NCBI RefSeq assembly: GCF_943181415.1
Contig: NZ_CALPBZ010000001.1
Coordinates: forward strand, 1,302,001-1,366,000
From: Microbacterium sp. Marseille-Q6648
Lineage (GTDB): Bacteria; Actinomycetota; Actinomycetes; Actinomycetales; Microbacteriaceae
Direction of reading: 5' to 3'
DNA length: 64,000 nt
Under the pieces are notes generated by a model that worked only from the letters and a program-made list of their open reading frames with translations, had not been told where the DNA came from and ran no database searches. This document shows positions 9,216 through 16,706 of the stretch, piece by piece (position 1 is the stretch's first letter; each line of letters opens with the position of its first letter). The translations under genes and the position numbers were made by a program.

Positions 9216-9680
9216 ATGCCCGAACCGCTCCTCCTCGATCGACTGCTTCTCGTCAGTGAGCTGTTCCAGCGCGACATGGCTCGCGCCTTCGCCGGCACGC
9301 CCCTGTCGCCCGCCCGAATGGCCGTGCTCTGGACGCTCCATCACGACGGCCCGAGCACGCAGCAGGCACTGGCGTCCGCACTGGGGGTGTCGCCGCGCAA
9401 CATCACTGGACTCGTCGACGCCCTTGAGGAATCCGGGCACGTGAATCGGGTGTCACACCCCACCGACCGCCGCGCGCATCTCGTGGAGCTCACCGAGGCC
9501 GGAACCGAACTGATGCGGACCACCGCGCGCGAGCACGCGCACCTCAGCGCGGCACTGTCCGCGGCCGTCGATCCGGCAGATCGCGAGACCCTGGACCGCG
9601 CACTCGACGCGGTCACCGCACGCCTGCGACAGCTGATCGAGGAGCAGCGCGAGGAGGTGCCGCATGACCCGCACCGCTGA
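9216..9680 (+). CDS. MarR family transcriptional regulator
   Basis: A 154-residue winged-helix regulator. After an N-terminal dimerisation helix (LLLDRLLLVSELFQRDMARA) comes the DNA-binding core LASALGVSPRNITGLVDALEE (split here by the recognition helix near residue 60) and the wing GHVNRVSHPTDRRAHLVELT. Start 9216 is preceded by TAGGGT six bases before the ATG and no Shine-Dalgarno, which suggests a leaderless transcript. It overlaps the downstream membrane-protein gene by 17 bases, so the two are co-translated. MarR proteins usually repress their own operon until a phenolic or oxidising ligand binds. Confidence 0.9.
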   Translation: MPEPLLLDRLLLVSELFQRDMARAFAGTPLSPARMAVLWTLHHDGPSTQQALASALGVSPRNITGLVDALEESGHVNRVSHPTDRRAHLVELTEAGTELMRTTAREHAHLSAALSAAVDPADRETLDRALDAVTARLRQLIEEQREEVPHDPHR

Positions 9681-10326
9681 CAGCCAGGACCTCGCACCGA
9701 ACCACACTCGCCGGCTTCTGTCCTTCGCACGCAGAGCTCTGGCGGTGGAGCTGCGCATCTACGCGAGCATCGGCCGGGCGATCGCGCGGCGGCCGGCGAT
9801 CGCGCCGGGCGCGATGGGGTACTCCTACCACCGCCCCGTGCAGACCATCCTCATCATCTTCATCGTGCTGTCTGCGGTCGAGATCCCCATCATCGACCTC
9901 ATCGTCCACCGGTGGCCGACCGTGCGCATCGCCTTCCTCATCCTGGGGATCTGGGGGCTCACGTGGATGGTGGGACTGCTGTGCGGCCAGATCGTACGCC
10001 CGCACACCGTCGGCCCCGCCGGGATCAGCGTGCGCGAGGGCCTCGAGCTCGACATTCCCCTGACCTGGGATCAGATCGCATCGGTATCGCGCTCACTCCG
10101 CGTCGACGAACCGAGATCGCCGCGCGTGACGCAAACCGCGAGCGGCCGCGAGCTCGCCGTGAGGATGCAGGACGAGACCAATATCGAGATCGAGCTCGAG
10201 CTCCCGACGCTCGTGCGCCTTCCCGGCCTCCACCCCAAGGGCGGGACGCACGAGGTCGACAGGGTCCGCATCTGGGCCGACGATCCGGATGCGTTCCTCG
10301 ACGGCGTCCGGGCGCACATCCCCTGA
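9664..10326 (+). CDS. Membrane protein co-expressed with MarR, PH-like C-terminus
   Basis: A 220-residue protein with two transmembrane segments near residues 58-82 (TILIIFIVLSAVEIPIIDLI) and 88-108 (IAFLILGIWGLTWMVGLLCG), followed by a soluble beta-rich domain (VGPAGISVREGLELDIPLTW onwards) that looks like the bacterial PH-type domains found next to paired membrane helices. A GGAGG site lies in the 3' end of marR and the start overlaps that gene, so expression is coupled. No enzyme motif is visible. A role in the envelope response controlled by MarR is inferred. Confidence 0.7.
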   Translation: MTRTADSQDLAPNHTRRLLSFARRALAVELRIYASIGRAIARRPAIAPGAMGYSYHRPVQTILIIFIVLSAVEIPIIDLIVHRWPTVRIAFLILGIWGLTWMVGLLCGQIVRPHTVGPAGISVREGLELDIPLTWDQIASVSRSLRVDEPRSPRVTQTASGRELAVRMQDETNIEIELELPTLVRLPGLHPKGGTHEVDRVRIWADDPDAFLDGVRAHIP

Positions 10327-10397
10327 CCGCGACTCGACGGCCGGCCACTAGACGCATTCAGTGGAATAGACCTCGCCGGCGTACCGTTGGCACCACT

Positions 10398-11426
10398 ATG
10401 CAGCGATTCGGAACACTCTCCTTCGGTCACTACGGCCCCCTCGGCGGAGGCCGCCAGCTCACGGCGCAGGACTCCATGCTGCAGGCCATCGACCTCGCGC
10501 AGGGCATGGACGATCTCGGCGTGGACGGCATCTCGTTCCGCGTCCACCACTTCGCCCGCCAGCAGTCCTCCCCCATGCCCCTGCTCGCAGCCATCGCCGC
10601 GCGCACCGAGCGCATCGAGGTCGGCACCGGCGTGATCGACATGCGCTACGAGAACCCGCTCTACCTGGCCGAAGAAGCAGCATCCGTCGATCTCATCTCC
10701 GGCGGACGACTCGCGCTCGGCGTGAGCCGCGGCTCACCCGAGACGGTGGTGCGCGGCTACGAGGCCTTCGGATACACGGGATCGCAGGACCCCCGCGGCG
10801 CCGACCTCGCCCGCGACCACTTCTCCCTCTTCCTGCGCGCGATCGACGGCGAGGGTCTGGCCGAGCGCGACGCGACGAGCCCCTTCGGCGGCGGCACGGG
10901 GATGCAGCGGGTCGAACCGCACTCCCCCGGCCTCCGCTCACGCGTGTGGTGGGGCGCCGGCAACCGCGACTCCGCCGAGTGGGCGGGGCGAACCGGTGTG
11001 AACCTGATGTCGTCGACGCTGCTGACCGAGGCGGACGGCAGGCCGTTCGACGAGCTGCAGGCGCAGCAGATCGATGCCTTCCGCGCGGCATGGACGGATG
11101 CCGGACACCCCGGCACTCCGCGGGTGTCGGTGAGCCGCTCGATCTTCCCGATCACCACCGCCGAGGATGCGATGTACTTCGGCGGGCGGCAGGACGGCGA
11201 CCAGATCGGCGTCATCGACGGCATGCGCTCGACATTCGGCAAGACGTACGCCGGCGAGCCCGACGAGCTCGTCGAGCAGCTGCGCCAGGATGCCGCCGTG
11301 CAGAGCGCGGACACCCTTCTGCTGACGATCCCGAGCCAGTTGGGCGTCGCGTTCAACCTGCGGCTGGTCGAGTCCTTCGCACGCTTCGTCGCCCCCGCGC
11401 TCGGCTGGCAGGGCACTCGCGTCTGA
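10398..11426 (+). CDS. LLM class flavin-dependent oxidoreductase
   Basis: A 342-residue luciferase-like monooxygenase with a TIM-barrel fold that uses reduced FMN (or F420). Family blocks are GVDGISFRVHHF near residue 45, RIEVGTGVIDMRYENPLYLAEEA split around residue 85, and ISGGRLALGVSRGSP near 105. The C-terminal part (GEPDELVEQLRQD, LLTIPSQLGV) fits the alkanal monooxygenase-like group. The substrate is unknown. The ATG lacks a Shine-Dalgarno; TACCGT lies ten bases upstream. It converges with the FAD oxidase gene and ends inside a strong hairpin. Confidence 0.88.
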   Translation: MQRFGTLSFGHYGPLGGGRQLTAQDSMLQAIDLAQGMDDLGVDGISFRVHHFARQQSSPMPLLAAIAARTERIEVGTGVIDMRYENPLYLAEEAASVDLISGGRLALGVSRGSPETVVRGYEAFGYTGSQDPRGADLARDHFSLFLRAIDGEGLAERDATSPFGGGTGMQRVEPHSPGLRSRVWWGAGNRDSAEWAGRTGVNLMSSTLLTEADGRPFDELQAQQIDAFRAAWTDAGHPGTPRVSVSRSIFPITTAEDAMYFGGRQDGDQIGVIDGMRSTFGKTYAGEPDELVEQLRQDAAVQSADTLLLTIPSQLGVAFNLRLVESFARFVAPALGWQGTRV

Positions 11427-11436
11427 GTGCCCTGCC
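11407..11436. terminator. Bidirectional terminator hairpin over a stop codon
   Basis: A perfect twelve-base inverted repeat, GGCAGGGCACTC (11407-11418) and GAGTGCCCTGCC (11425-11436), has a six-base loop. The TGA of the upstream oxidoreductase gene (11424-11426) lies at the loop/arm junction. It sits between two convergent genes and has no T-tract, as usual for GC-rich actinobacteria. Confidence 0.75.
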
Positions 11437-11452
11437 GAGAGGCGCCGAGCTG

Positions 11453-12823
11453 TCAGTCCACCGGATGGCCGGCCGCGAACATGTCCTGCGGATCCCACGC
11501 GGACTTGAGTTCGCGCAGGCGCCCGCCCGCATCACCGAAGGCGAGCTCGCGGCTCACCCCGCCGTCGATGAACGTCAGAGCGAGCGACGGCGAATGCCAC
11601 GCGGCGGTTGCCGCCACGACCCCGCGGACGGCGGCGAGCGCGCCGACGGCGAACTCCGCGCCGGGCACCATGGCGATGCCCACGACGAGATAGTCGCCGT
11701 CGAGCGCGCCGACCGCCCCGGCATCCGCGGGTCGACGAGAGGCGGCGCCCCCCACGTGCCGCAGTTCCGCGATGAACAGCCCCGGCGCACGACACGCCCC
11801 GAGGAACGCCTCGACCGCGTCGTCGGGCAGTGACGCGAGCATCGCCCCCTCCGAGAAGGCCGGCGCCGGCTCAGGCGGATCCATGTGCATCATCACCAGC
11901 TGCGCGGACGGGATCCGCGCGAACGTGTCCATCTCGGGCTCGAAGGCCCTCATGGGCGCCAGCAGGGCGTCGGCAGCGGCATCCGGCTCGAGGAAGGCGC
12001 CGTCGAGGACGACGAGGCTGCGACCGGACAGGAACGGGGGAAGCTCCGGCATCGGGGGGAAGTGCATGACGCGCATCGAGGTCGACACGCTCTCGGGGAG
12101 AGTGCGCGTCCACGCTGCCCACGCGGGGACGACCTCGGCCGCGCGCGAGGCGTCCCACAGCAGCATTCCCGCGAACACATCCGCGTAGGGCAGCAGGTCG
12201 ATCTCGAGCGAGACGACGACGCCGAACGCCCCGGAGCCGCCGCGCACCGCCCAGAAGAGGTCGGCGTTCTCGTCGTCGGAGGCGCGCACGATGCGCCCGT
12301 CGGCGGTCACGATCTGAACGGCGCGCACGTGGTTCACCGCCAATCCGTGGGTGCGCGCATAGAACGACAGCCCGCCGCTCAGCGCGTACCCGACGACGCC
12401 GACGTCGCCGGCGCTGCCGTGCATGGCGGTCAGCCCATGCGGGGCGGCGGCCTCGACGACGTCGTTCCAGTGCGACCCTCCGAGCACGAGCGCCCGTCGG
12501 GTCTGCGGCGAGACGGTGACACCGCGCAGCCGCGACAGCGACACCAGCACGGTGTCGGCGAGATCGGTGTCGGCGAGGGCCCCGGCACCGTGGCCGGTGG
12601 CCTGCGGTGCGACGCGGAGTCCGGCTGCGGCCGCCGCGCGCACGACATGGACGACGTCCTCCGCCGACTCCGGAAGAGCCACCGCCGCCGGGCGCTGGTC
12701 GATCGCGAGGTTCCACGGTCGGCGAGCGGAATCGTAGGCGTCGTCGCCGGGGAGGACGATGCGCTCGCCCAGCGCAGCGCGCAGGTCGGTGACGACGGGA
12801 AGGGCGGTCTCGTGAATGGTCAT
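11453..12823 (-). CDS. FAD-binding (BBE-type) oxidoreductase
   Basis: A 456-residue flavin oxidase of the berberine-bridge/PCMH group. The FAD domain includes VALPESAEDVVHVVRAAAAA (residues about 45-65) and ATGHGAG, whose His is the usual covalent 8-alpha attachment site. The second covalent site normally has a Cys before VGVVG; here it reads SAGDVGVVGYALSGG, so only single covalent attachment is expected. The C-terminal BBE tail is recognisable but degenerate (AWDPQDMFAAGHP). Substrates in this family are sugars, alkaloids or secondary metabolites. An AGAGGA site precedes ATG 12823. It is divergent from a LuxR regulator. Confidence 0.88.
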   Translation of the reverse strand: MTIHETALPVVTDLRAALGERIVLPGDDAYDSARRPWNLAIDQRPAAVALPESAEDVVHVVRAAAAAGLRVAPQATGHGAGALADTDLADTVLVSLSRLRGVTVSPQTRRALVLGGSHWNDVVEAAAPHGLTAMHGSAGDVGVVGYALSGGLSFYARTHGLAVNHVRAVQIVTADGRIVRASDDENADLFWAVRGGSGAFGVVVSLEIDLLPYADVFAGMLLWDASRAAEVVPAWAAWTRTLPESVSTSMRVMHFPPMPELPPFLSGRSLVVLDGAFLEPDAAADALLAPMRAFEPEMDTFARIPSAQLVMMHMDPPEPAPAFSEGAMLASLPDDAVEAFLGACRAPGLFIAELRHVGGAASRRPADAGAVGALDGDYLVVGIAMVPGAEFAVGALAAVRGVVAATAAWHSPSLALTFIDGGVSRELAFGDAGGRLRELKSAWDPQDMFAAGHPVD

Positions 12824-12890
12824 GGGGTGTTCCTCTCGGGTCGCACAGGGTGAGTGCGCGCTCAGTCTGCGCCGAGCACCGGCACCGCCT

Positions 12891-12938
12891 CCATCCCAGA
12901 TGGGAGGGGATTTCGCTCCCCCCAGATACCTGGGATGG
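12891..12938. promoter_or_regulatory. Nested inverted repeats in a divergent promoter
   Basis: Between the FAD oxidase and LuxR genes, CCATCCCAG (12891-12899) is matched by its exact reverse complement CTGGGATGG (12930-12938). Two smaller dyads sit inside: TCCCA-GA-TGGGA (12894-12905) and CCCAG-ATAC-CTGGG (12921-12934). The shared core is CCCAGAT. This arrangement suits two regulator dimers, probably the adjacent LuxR protein. Binding is inferred. Confidence 0.5.
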
Positions 12939-12970
12939 CGCAGCGTCGTCCACAGGAGCACACTGTGTGC

Positions 12971-14107
12971 ATGCCGACCGCACTGGGGATCGGGCGCGCG
13001 CGCAGCGACATCGATGTGATGTCGCGGGCCGGCCTGCCGCTTCACGAGTTCATGGACGAGGCCACGGCCGCCGTGGGCCGCGTCGTCCCGATGGCCGCGG
13101 CGTGCCTGTCGACGCTCGACCCGGCCACCTCGATGGTGTCGAGCACGCGCAAGATGGGTGATCTCGACGGCAGGAACGAGGACGATCTCACCTGGGCGCG
13201 CATCGAGTACGGCACGCCCGACCCGACGGCGATCGAGGCCATGGTGCGCACGGGGGTCGACGCGATCGGAGTCCGGGCAGCCCTGGGCGATCACCTGGAG
13301 CAGTCGGTCCGTATGAGCGAACTGCTCGTCCCTCGATTCGGCTATCACGACGAAGCCCGGGTGGTCTTCCGTGATCGACACGGCGCGTGGGGCGCGATCG
13401 CGATCTTCCGCGGCTCCGAGGACGCCGCGTTCTCGAACGATGAAGTCGCCTTCCTCGCCGACGTGGCCCCGTCGTTCACCCGCGGCATCCGCGCGGGACT
13501 TCTCGCGCAGCTGCGGCGCGCCGACGCTCCCGGCGACGTCGGCCCCGCGGTGATCATCGTCGACGCCGCCGGCTCGGTGCTGCAGACCAGCGCGGGCGCG
13601 AGCGCGCAGCTGGCCCGCATGGCGGACGTGCCGAACACCGGAGACCCGCTCACCATCGTCTACGCGCTCGTCCACGCGGCGCACCGCTTCGCCCGCGGCG
13701 ACATCGATCGGATGCCGCGGGTGAGGGTGCGCACGACCGACGGCGTGTGGCTCGTGCTCCACGCCTCGCCGCTCTCGGGAGTGCTCGATCGGGCCGGTGA
13801 CGTGGTGGTGACGATCGAGGAGGCCCGCCCGCAAGAGGTCATCGGCCTCGTCGCGGACGCGTTCGGGCTCACCGCGCGCGAGCGCGACGTCACCGGCATG
13901 GTGCTGCGCGGCGCCGACACGAAAGAGATCGCCGCCTCGATGCACGTTTCGCCCTACACGGTGCAGGACCATCTGAAGTCGATCTTCGACAAGGCCGGCG
14001 TCGCGAGTCGGCGGGAGCTGGTCTCGCGCGTCTACTTCGATCAGTACGTCCCGCGGTGGGGCGACGCCGTGGCCGCCGACGGCTGGTACGCCCGAACTGC
14101 GTCCTGA
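12971..14107 (+). CDS. LuxR family transcriptional regulator with sensory N-terminus
   Basis: A 378-residue regulator. The C-terminal LuxR helix-turn-helix covers residues about 298-357 (FGLTARERDVTGMVLRGADT, then SPYTVQDHLKSIFDKAG). The N-terminal 290 residues form GAF/PAS-like folds: a first block with VRMSELLVPRFGYHDEARVV and FRDRHGAWGAIAIFR, and a second around VIIVDAAGSVLQTSAGASAQ. The ligand is unknown. No receiver Asp or NB-ARC motif is present, so it is not a NarL- or MalT-type protein. It is divergent from the FAD oxidase, its likely target, across a region with nested dyads. Confidence 0.85.
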   Translation: MPTALGIGRARSDIDVMSRAGLPLHEFMDEATAAVGRVVPMAAACLSTLDPATSMVSSTRKMGDLDGRNEDDLTWARIEYGTPDPTAIEAMVRTGVDAIGVRAALGDHLEQSVRMSELLVPRFGYHDEARVVFRDRHGAWGAIAIFRGSEDAAFSNDEVAFLADVAPSFTRGIRAGLLAQLRRADAPGDVGPAVIIVDAAGSVLQTSAGASAQLARMADVPNTGDPLTIVYALVHAAHRFARGDIDRMPRVRVRTTDGVWLVLHASPLSGVLDRAGDVVVTIEEARPQEVIGLVADAFGLTARERDVTGMVLRGADTKEIAASMHVSPYTVQDHLKSIFDKAGVASRRELVSRVYFDQYVPRWGDAVAADGWYARTAS

Positions 14108-14127
14108 GCCGGGCGGAGGCACGGCCG

Positions 14128-14256
14128 TTAGACTGGGCACCCCCTATCGCGAAGGAATCCCCCCGTGAACCGCCGCAGCCATTCCGGGTCGTCGTCCGAC
14201 GACCCGGGACATAGTCGCCCTTTCACTGAACACCCCGCCTCGCAGGCGGTGACCCC
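14128..14256 (+). promoter_or_regulatory. Structured leader upstream of CNNM/DUF21 operon
   Basis: A TAGACT -10-like box at 14129-14134 would start a transcript near 14141. The leader then contains a perfect eleven-base inverted repeat (14184-14194 with 14197-14207) and a second hairpin CCGCCT-CGC-AGGCGG (14235-14249). The right arm of the second hairpin is the AGGCGG that should serve as Shine-Dalgarno for ATG 14257, so folding would hide the start site. A 32-codon upstream ORF overlaps both hairpins. It does not match the M-box or other metal riboswitch sequences that I can recall. Regulation of a metal-transport operon by ribosome position or ligand is inferred. Confidence 0.5.
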
Positions 14257-14263
14257 ATGGTGA
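14165..14263 (+). CDS. Candidate leader peptide (uORF) of CNNM operon
   Basis: GTG 14165 opens a 32-codon frame whose TGA (14261-14263) overlaps the start of the CNNM gene at 14257. The product is Ser/Asp/His/Pro-rich (for example SSSDDPGHSRP) and unlike any known protein. Translation through it would melt the hairpin that covers the downstream ribosome binding site. Its own ribosome binding site is weak (GGAATCC...). Leader peptides are known to control Mg2+ transporters (MgtL, CorL), but similarity of mechanism here is inference. Confidence 0.35.
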   Translation: MNRRSHSGSSSDDPGHSRPFTEHPASQAVTPW

Positions 14264-15684
14264 CCGCCGTTCTGCTCCTCCTCGTCGGCCTCCTCGTCAT
14301 CGCGCTGATCATCGCCGCGAACGGCTACTTCGTCGCACAGGAGTTCGCCTACATGTCGGTGGACCGCTCACGGCTGCGGTCTCGCGCCGACGGCGGCGAC
14401 CGCGCCGCACAGCGCGCGCTGGCGGTGACGAAGCGGACGTCGTTCATGCTGTCGGGCGCCCAGCTCGGGATCACCGTGACCGGTCTGCTCGTCGGCTATG
14501 TGGCCGAGCCGCTCGTCGGCGAGGCCCTCGGCGTCCTGCTCGGAGGCGTGGGAGTCCCCGCCGCCATCAGCGTGACGGTGGGCACGGTGCTCGCCCTGGC
14601 CGTGGCGACGATCGTGCAGATGATCTTCGGGGAGCTCTTCCCCAAGAACCTGGCGATCGCAGCCCCCGAGCCGCTCGCGCGATGGCTGGCCCGCTCCACC
14701 CTCATCTACCTCGCCGCGCTGGGGTGGCTGATCGTCATCTTCGACAAGTCCTCCAACGCCCTCCTGCGGCTCATCCACGTCGAGCCGGTCCACGACGTCG
14801 ACAGCAGCGCGACGGCGAAGGACCTGGAGCGCATCATCGAGGACTCCCGCCAGAGCGGCGATCTGCCCGAGGAGCTGTCGATCATGCTCGACCGGATCCT
14901 CGACTTCCCGGATCGCGACGTGGAGCACGCCATGGTGCCGCGCGCGTGGATCGACGCCGTCCGGCCCGATCTGTCGCTCGCCGACGCGAAGGTCCTGATG
15001 GCGCAGGCCCATTCGCGGTACCCGGTGATCGGCGAGAACGACCAGGCGGTCGGGGTCATCCACCTGACCGACCTGCTCGACACCGCCCTGCCCGAACAGG
15101 CACCGGTCCGGCAGATCATGCGGGAACCGCTCGTCCTTCCCGCGCTCATGCCGCTGCCGGTCGCGCTCGAGGAGCTGCTGGCCACGCGCAATGAGATGGC
15201 GTGCGTCATCGACGAGTACGGCGGCTTCGCCGGCATCCTCACCGTCGAAGACATCGCAGAAGAGCTGGTCGGAGAGATCACAGACGAGCACGACAGCGAC
15301 AACTTCACCGGCATCGATGTGCACGGCGACGACACCTGGACGATCGACGGTGACGTGCACCTCGACGAGGTCGAGCGCGCGATCGGCCACGATCTGCCGC
15401 GCGGGGACTACGAGACCGTCGCGGGGCTGCTCATCGCCGAACGCGGGGACTTCCCCAAGCCGGGCGACCGCATCACCATCGCGCTCCCGGTGGCCGCCGC
15501 CGAGATCATCGACGACGACCCGATGATCACGCTCGTCGGCGTCGACGTCCGCGAGGTCGACCGGCACGTCCCGAGCCTGATCGACGTGTCGCTGCGGAGG
15601 CAGTCCGCGGCCGCCACGGAGGACGAGGACATCGAGGCACCAGAAGTCCACGAGACGCTCGACGAGGAAGGGGGCGAGCGATGA
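14257..15684 (+). CDS. CNNM/CorC-type membrane protein (DUF21-CBS-CorC_HlyC)
   Basis: A 475-residue inner-membrane protein of the hemolysin C/CNNM family, members of which export Mg2+ or affect Co2+/Mg2+ balance. A DUF21 domain with about four membrane segments covers residues 1-190 (including VQMIFGELFPKNLAIA). A CBS pair follows (about 215-345; HSRYPVIGENDQAVGVIHL and EYGGFAGILTVEDIAEELVG), and then a C-terminal CorC_HlyC domain (WTIDGDVHLDEVERAIG). Length and domain order are complete. It overlaps the next DUF21 gene by four bases (ATGA) and sits behind a structured leader. Confidence 0.92.
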   Translation: MVTAVLLLLVGLLVIALIIAANGYFVAQEFAYMSVDRSRLRSRADGGDRAAQRALAVTKRTSFMLSGAQLGITVTGLLVGYVAEPLVGEALGVLLGGVGVPAAISVTVGTVLALAVATIVQMIFGELFPKNLAIAAPEPLARWLARSTLIYLAALGWLIVIFDKSSNALLRLIHVEPVHDVDSSATAKDLERIIEDSRQSGDLPEELSIMLDRILDFPDRDVEHAMVPRAWIDAVRPDLSLADAKVLMAQAHSRYPVIGENDQAVGVIHLTDLLDTALPEQAPVRQIMREPLVLPALMPLPVALEELLATRNEMACVIDEYGGFAGILTVEDIAEELVGEITDEHDSDNFTGIDVHGDDTWTIDGDVHLDEVERAIGHDLPRGDYETVAGLLIAERGDFPKPGDRITIALPVAAAEIIDDDPMITLVGVDVREVDRHVPSLIDVSLRRQSAAATEDEDIEAPEVHETLDEEGGER

Positions 15685-16697
15685 GCCCCGTCGTCGTGAC
15701 GGTCGTCACCGCCGCGCTCATCGTCCTGAGCGCGTTCTTCGTCGTCATCGAGTTCGCCCTGCTCGGGGCACGACGGCACCGACTCGAGGAGCAGGCCGAG
15801 CGGAGCGCGTCAGCTCGCGCAGCCGTCCGCGGCATGAACGAGCTGACCGTCATGCTCGCCGGCGCGCAGCTGGGCATCACCGCGTGCACCTTCGCGCTCG
15901 GCGCCGTGACCAAGCCCGCGGTGGACGCGTGGCTGGGACCGGTGTTCGCCGGGTGGGGAGCTCCCGAGTGGCTCGCCGGCGGCGCGGCGTTCGCCCTGTC
16001 GCTGCTGTTCGTCACCTTCCTGCACCTCGTCGTCGGCGAGATGGCGCCCAAGTCCTGGGCCATCGCGCACCCCGAACTCGCGGCGCGCATCATCGGCCTG
16101 CCGGCACGCGCGTTCATCTGGCCGTTCCGCCCGCTGCTGCTGTGGATCAACCACATCGCGAACCGTCTCGTCGCGCGCGTCGGGATCGAACCGGTCGAAC
16201 GTGCCGCGGCGGGCGGGCACGACGCCGACACGCTGCGGCACCTGGTGGAGTACTCCACCGAGGTCGGAGTGCTGGAGCCCGAGATCACCTCGCACATCTC
16301 GCACGCGATCGAGCTCCAGACGCTCACCGTGGCCGACATCGTCCGTCCGGATGCCGCCCCCACGGCCGTGGGCACGGACGCCACGCTCGCCGATGTACGC
16401 CAGGCCGCCGCGCGGACGAAGCACCTGCGCATCCTCGTCCTGGCGGGCGCGGATGAGCGGCCGGGCGTCGTGCACGTGCGCGACACCCTGCTCGAACCCG
16501 CGGACGCTCTGGTCGGCACACACCGCCGGGACGCGCACATCGTCCGCCCCGACGCCCCCGTGCACGAGGTGCTCCGCGACATGCGGGAGCGCGGCATGCA
16601 GCTGGCCGTCGTGATGGACGACGGCCGCATGACGGGTGTGGTCACGATCGCCGACATCATCGCGCGCGTCCTCCCCCGCCAGAGCACGGCCGCCTGA
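15681..16697 (+). CDS. DUF21-CBS membrane protein lacking CorC domain
   Basis: A 338-residue second member of the CNNM family. It has the DUF21 membrane domain (LSAFFVVIEFALLGARRHRL at the start, HLVVGEMAPKSWAIAHP near residue 120) and a CBS pair (residues about 210-335), but stops where the C-terminal CorC_HlyC domain would begin. Such shortened partners are common as the second gene of actinobacterial pairs, and the two proteins may form a heterodimer. The ATGA overlap with the upstream gene means coupled translation. The TGA stop forms the loop of a hairpin terminator. Confidence 0.9.
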   Translation: MSPVVVTVVTAALIVLSAFFVVIEFALLGARRHRLEEQAERSASARAAVRGMNELTVMLAGAQLGITACTFALGAVTKPAVDAWLGPVFAGWGAPEWLAGGAAFALSLLFVTFLHLVVGEMAPKSWAIAHPELAARIIGLPARAFIWPFRPLLLWINHIANRLVARVGIEPVERAAAGGHDADTLRHLVEYSTEVGVLEPEITSHISHAIELQTLTVADIVRPDAAPTAVGTDATLADVRQAAARTKHLRILVLAGADERPGVVHVRDTLLEPADALVGTHRRDAHIVRPDAPVHEVLRDMRERGMQLAVVMDDGRMTGVVTIADIIARVLPRQSTAA

Positions 16698-16705
16698 GGC
16701 GGCCG
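16687..16705. terminator. Hairpin terminator with the stop codon as its loop
   Basis: CGGCCGCC (16687-16694) and GGCGGCCG (16698-16705) form a perfect eight-base stem. The three-base loop is exactly the TGA of the DUF21 gene. The convergent pyruvyl transferase gene ends at 16707, so one hairpin serves both strands. Confidence 0.65.
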
Positions 16706-16706
16706 G

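Noticed and set aside
11453-14140. 895-codon minus-strand frame covering the FAD oxidase and LuxR regions
   Set aside because: Only the last 456 codons match a family; the rest is antisense of the LuxR gene.
14128-14256. M-box (ykoK) or yybP Mn2+ riboswitch before the CNNM operon
   Set aside because: Their conserved sequence blocks were not found; the structure is reported as unassigned instead.
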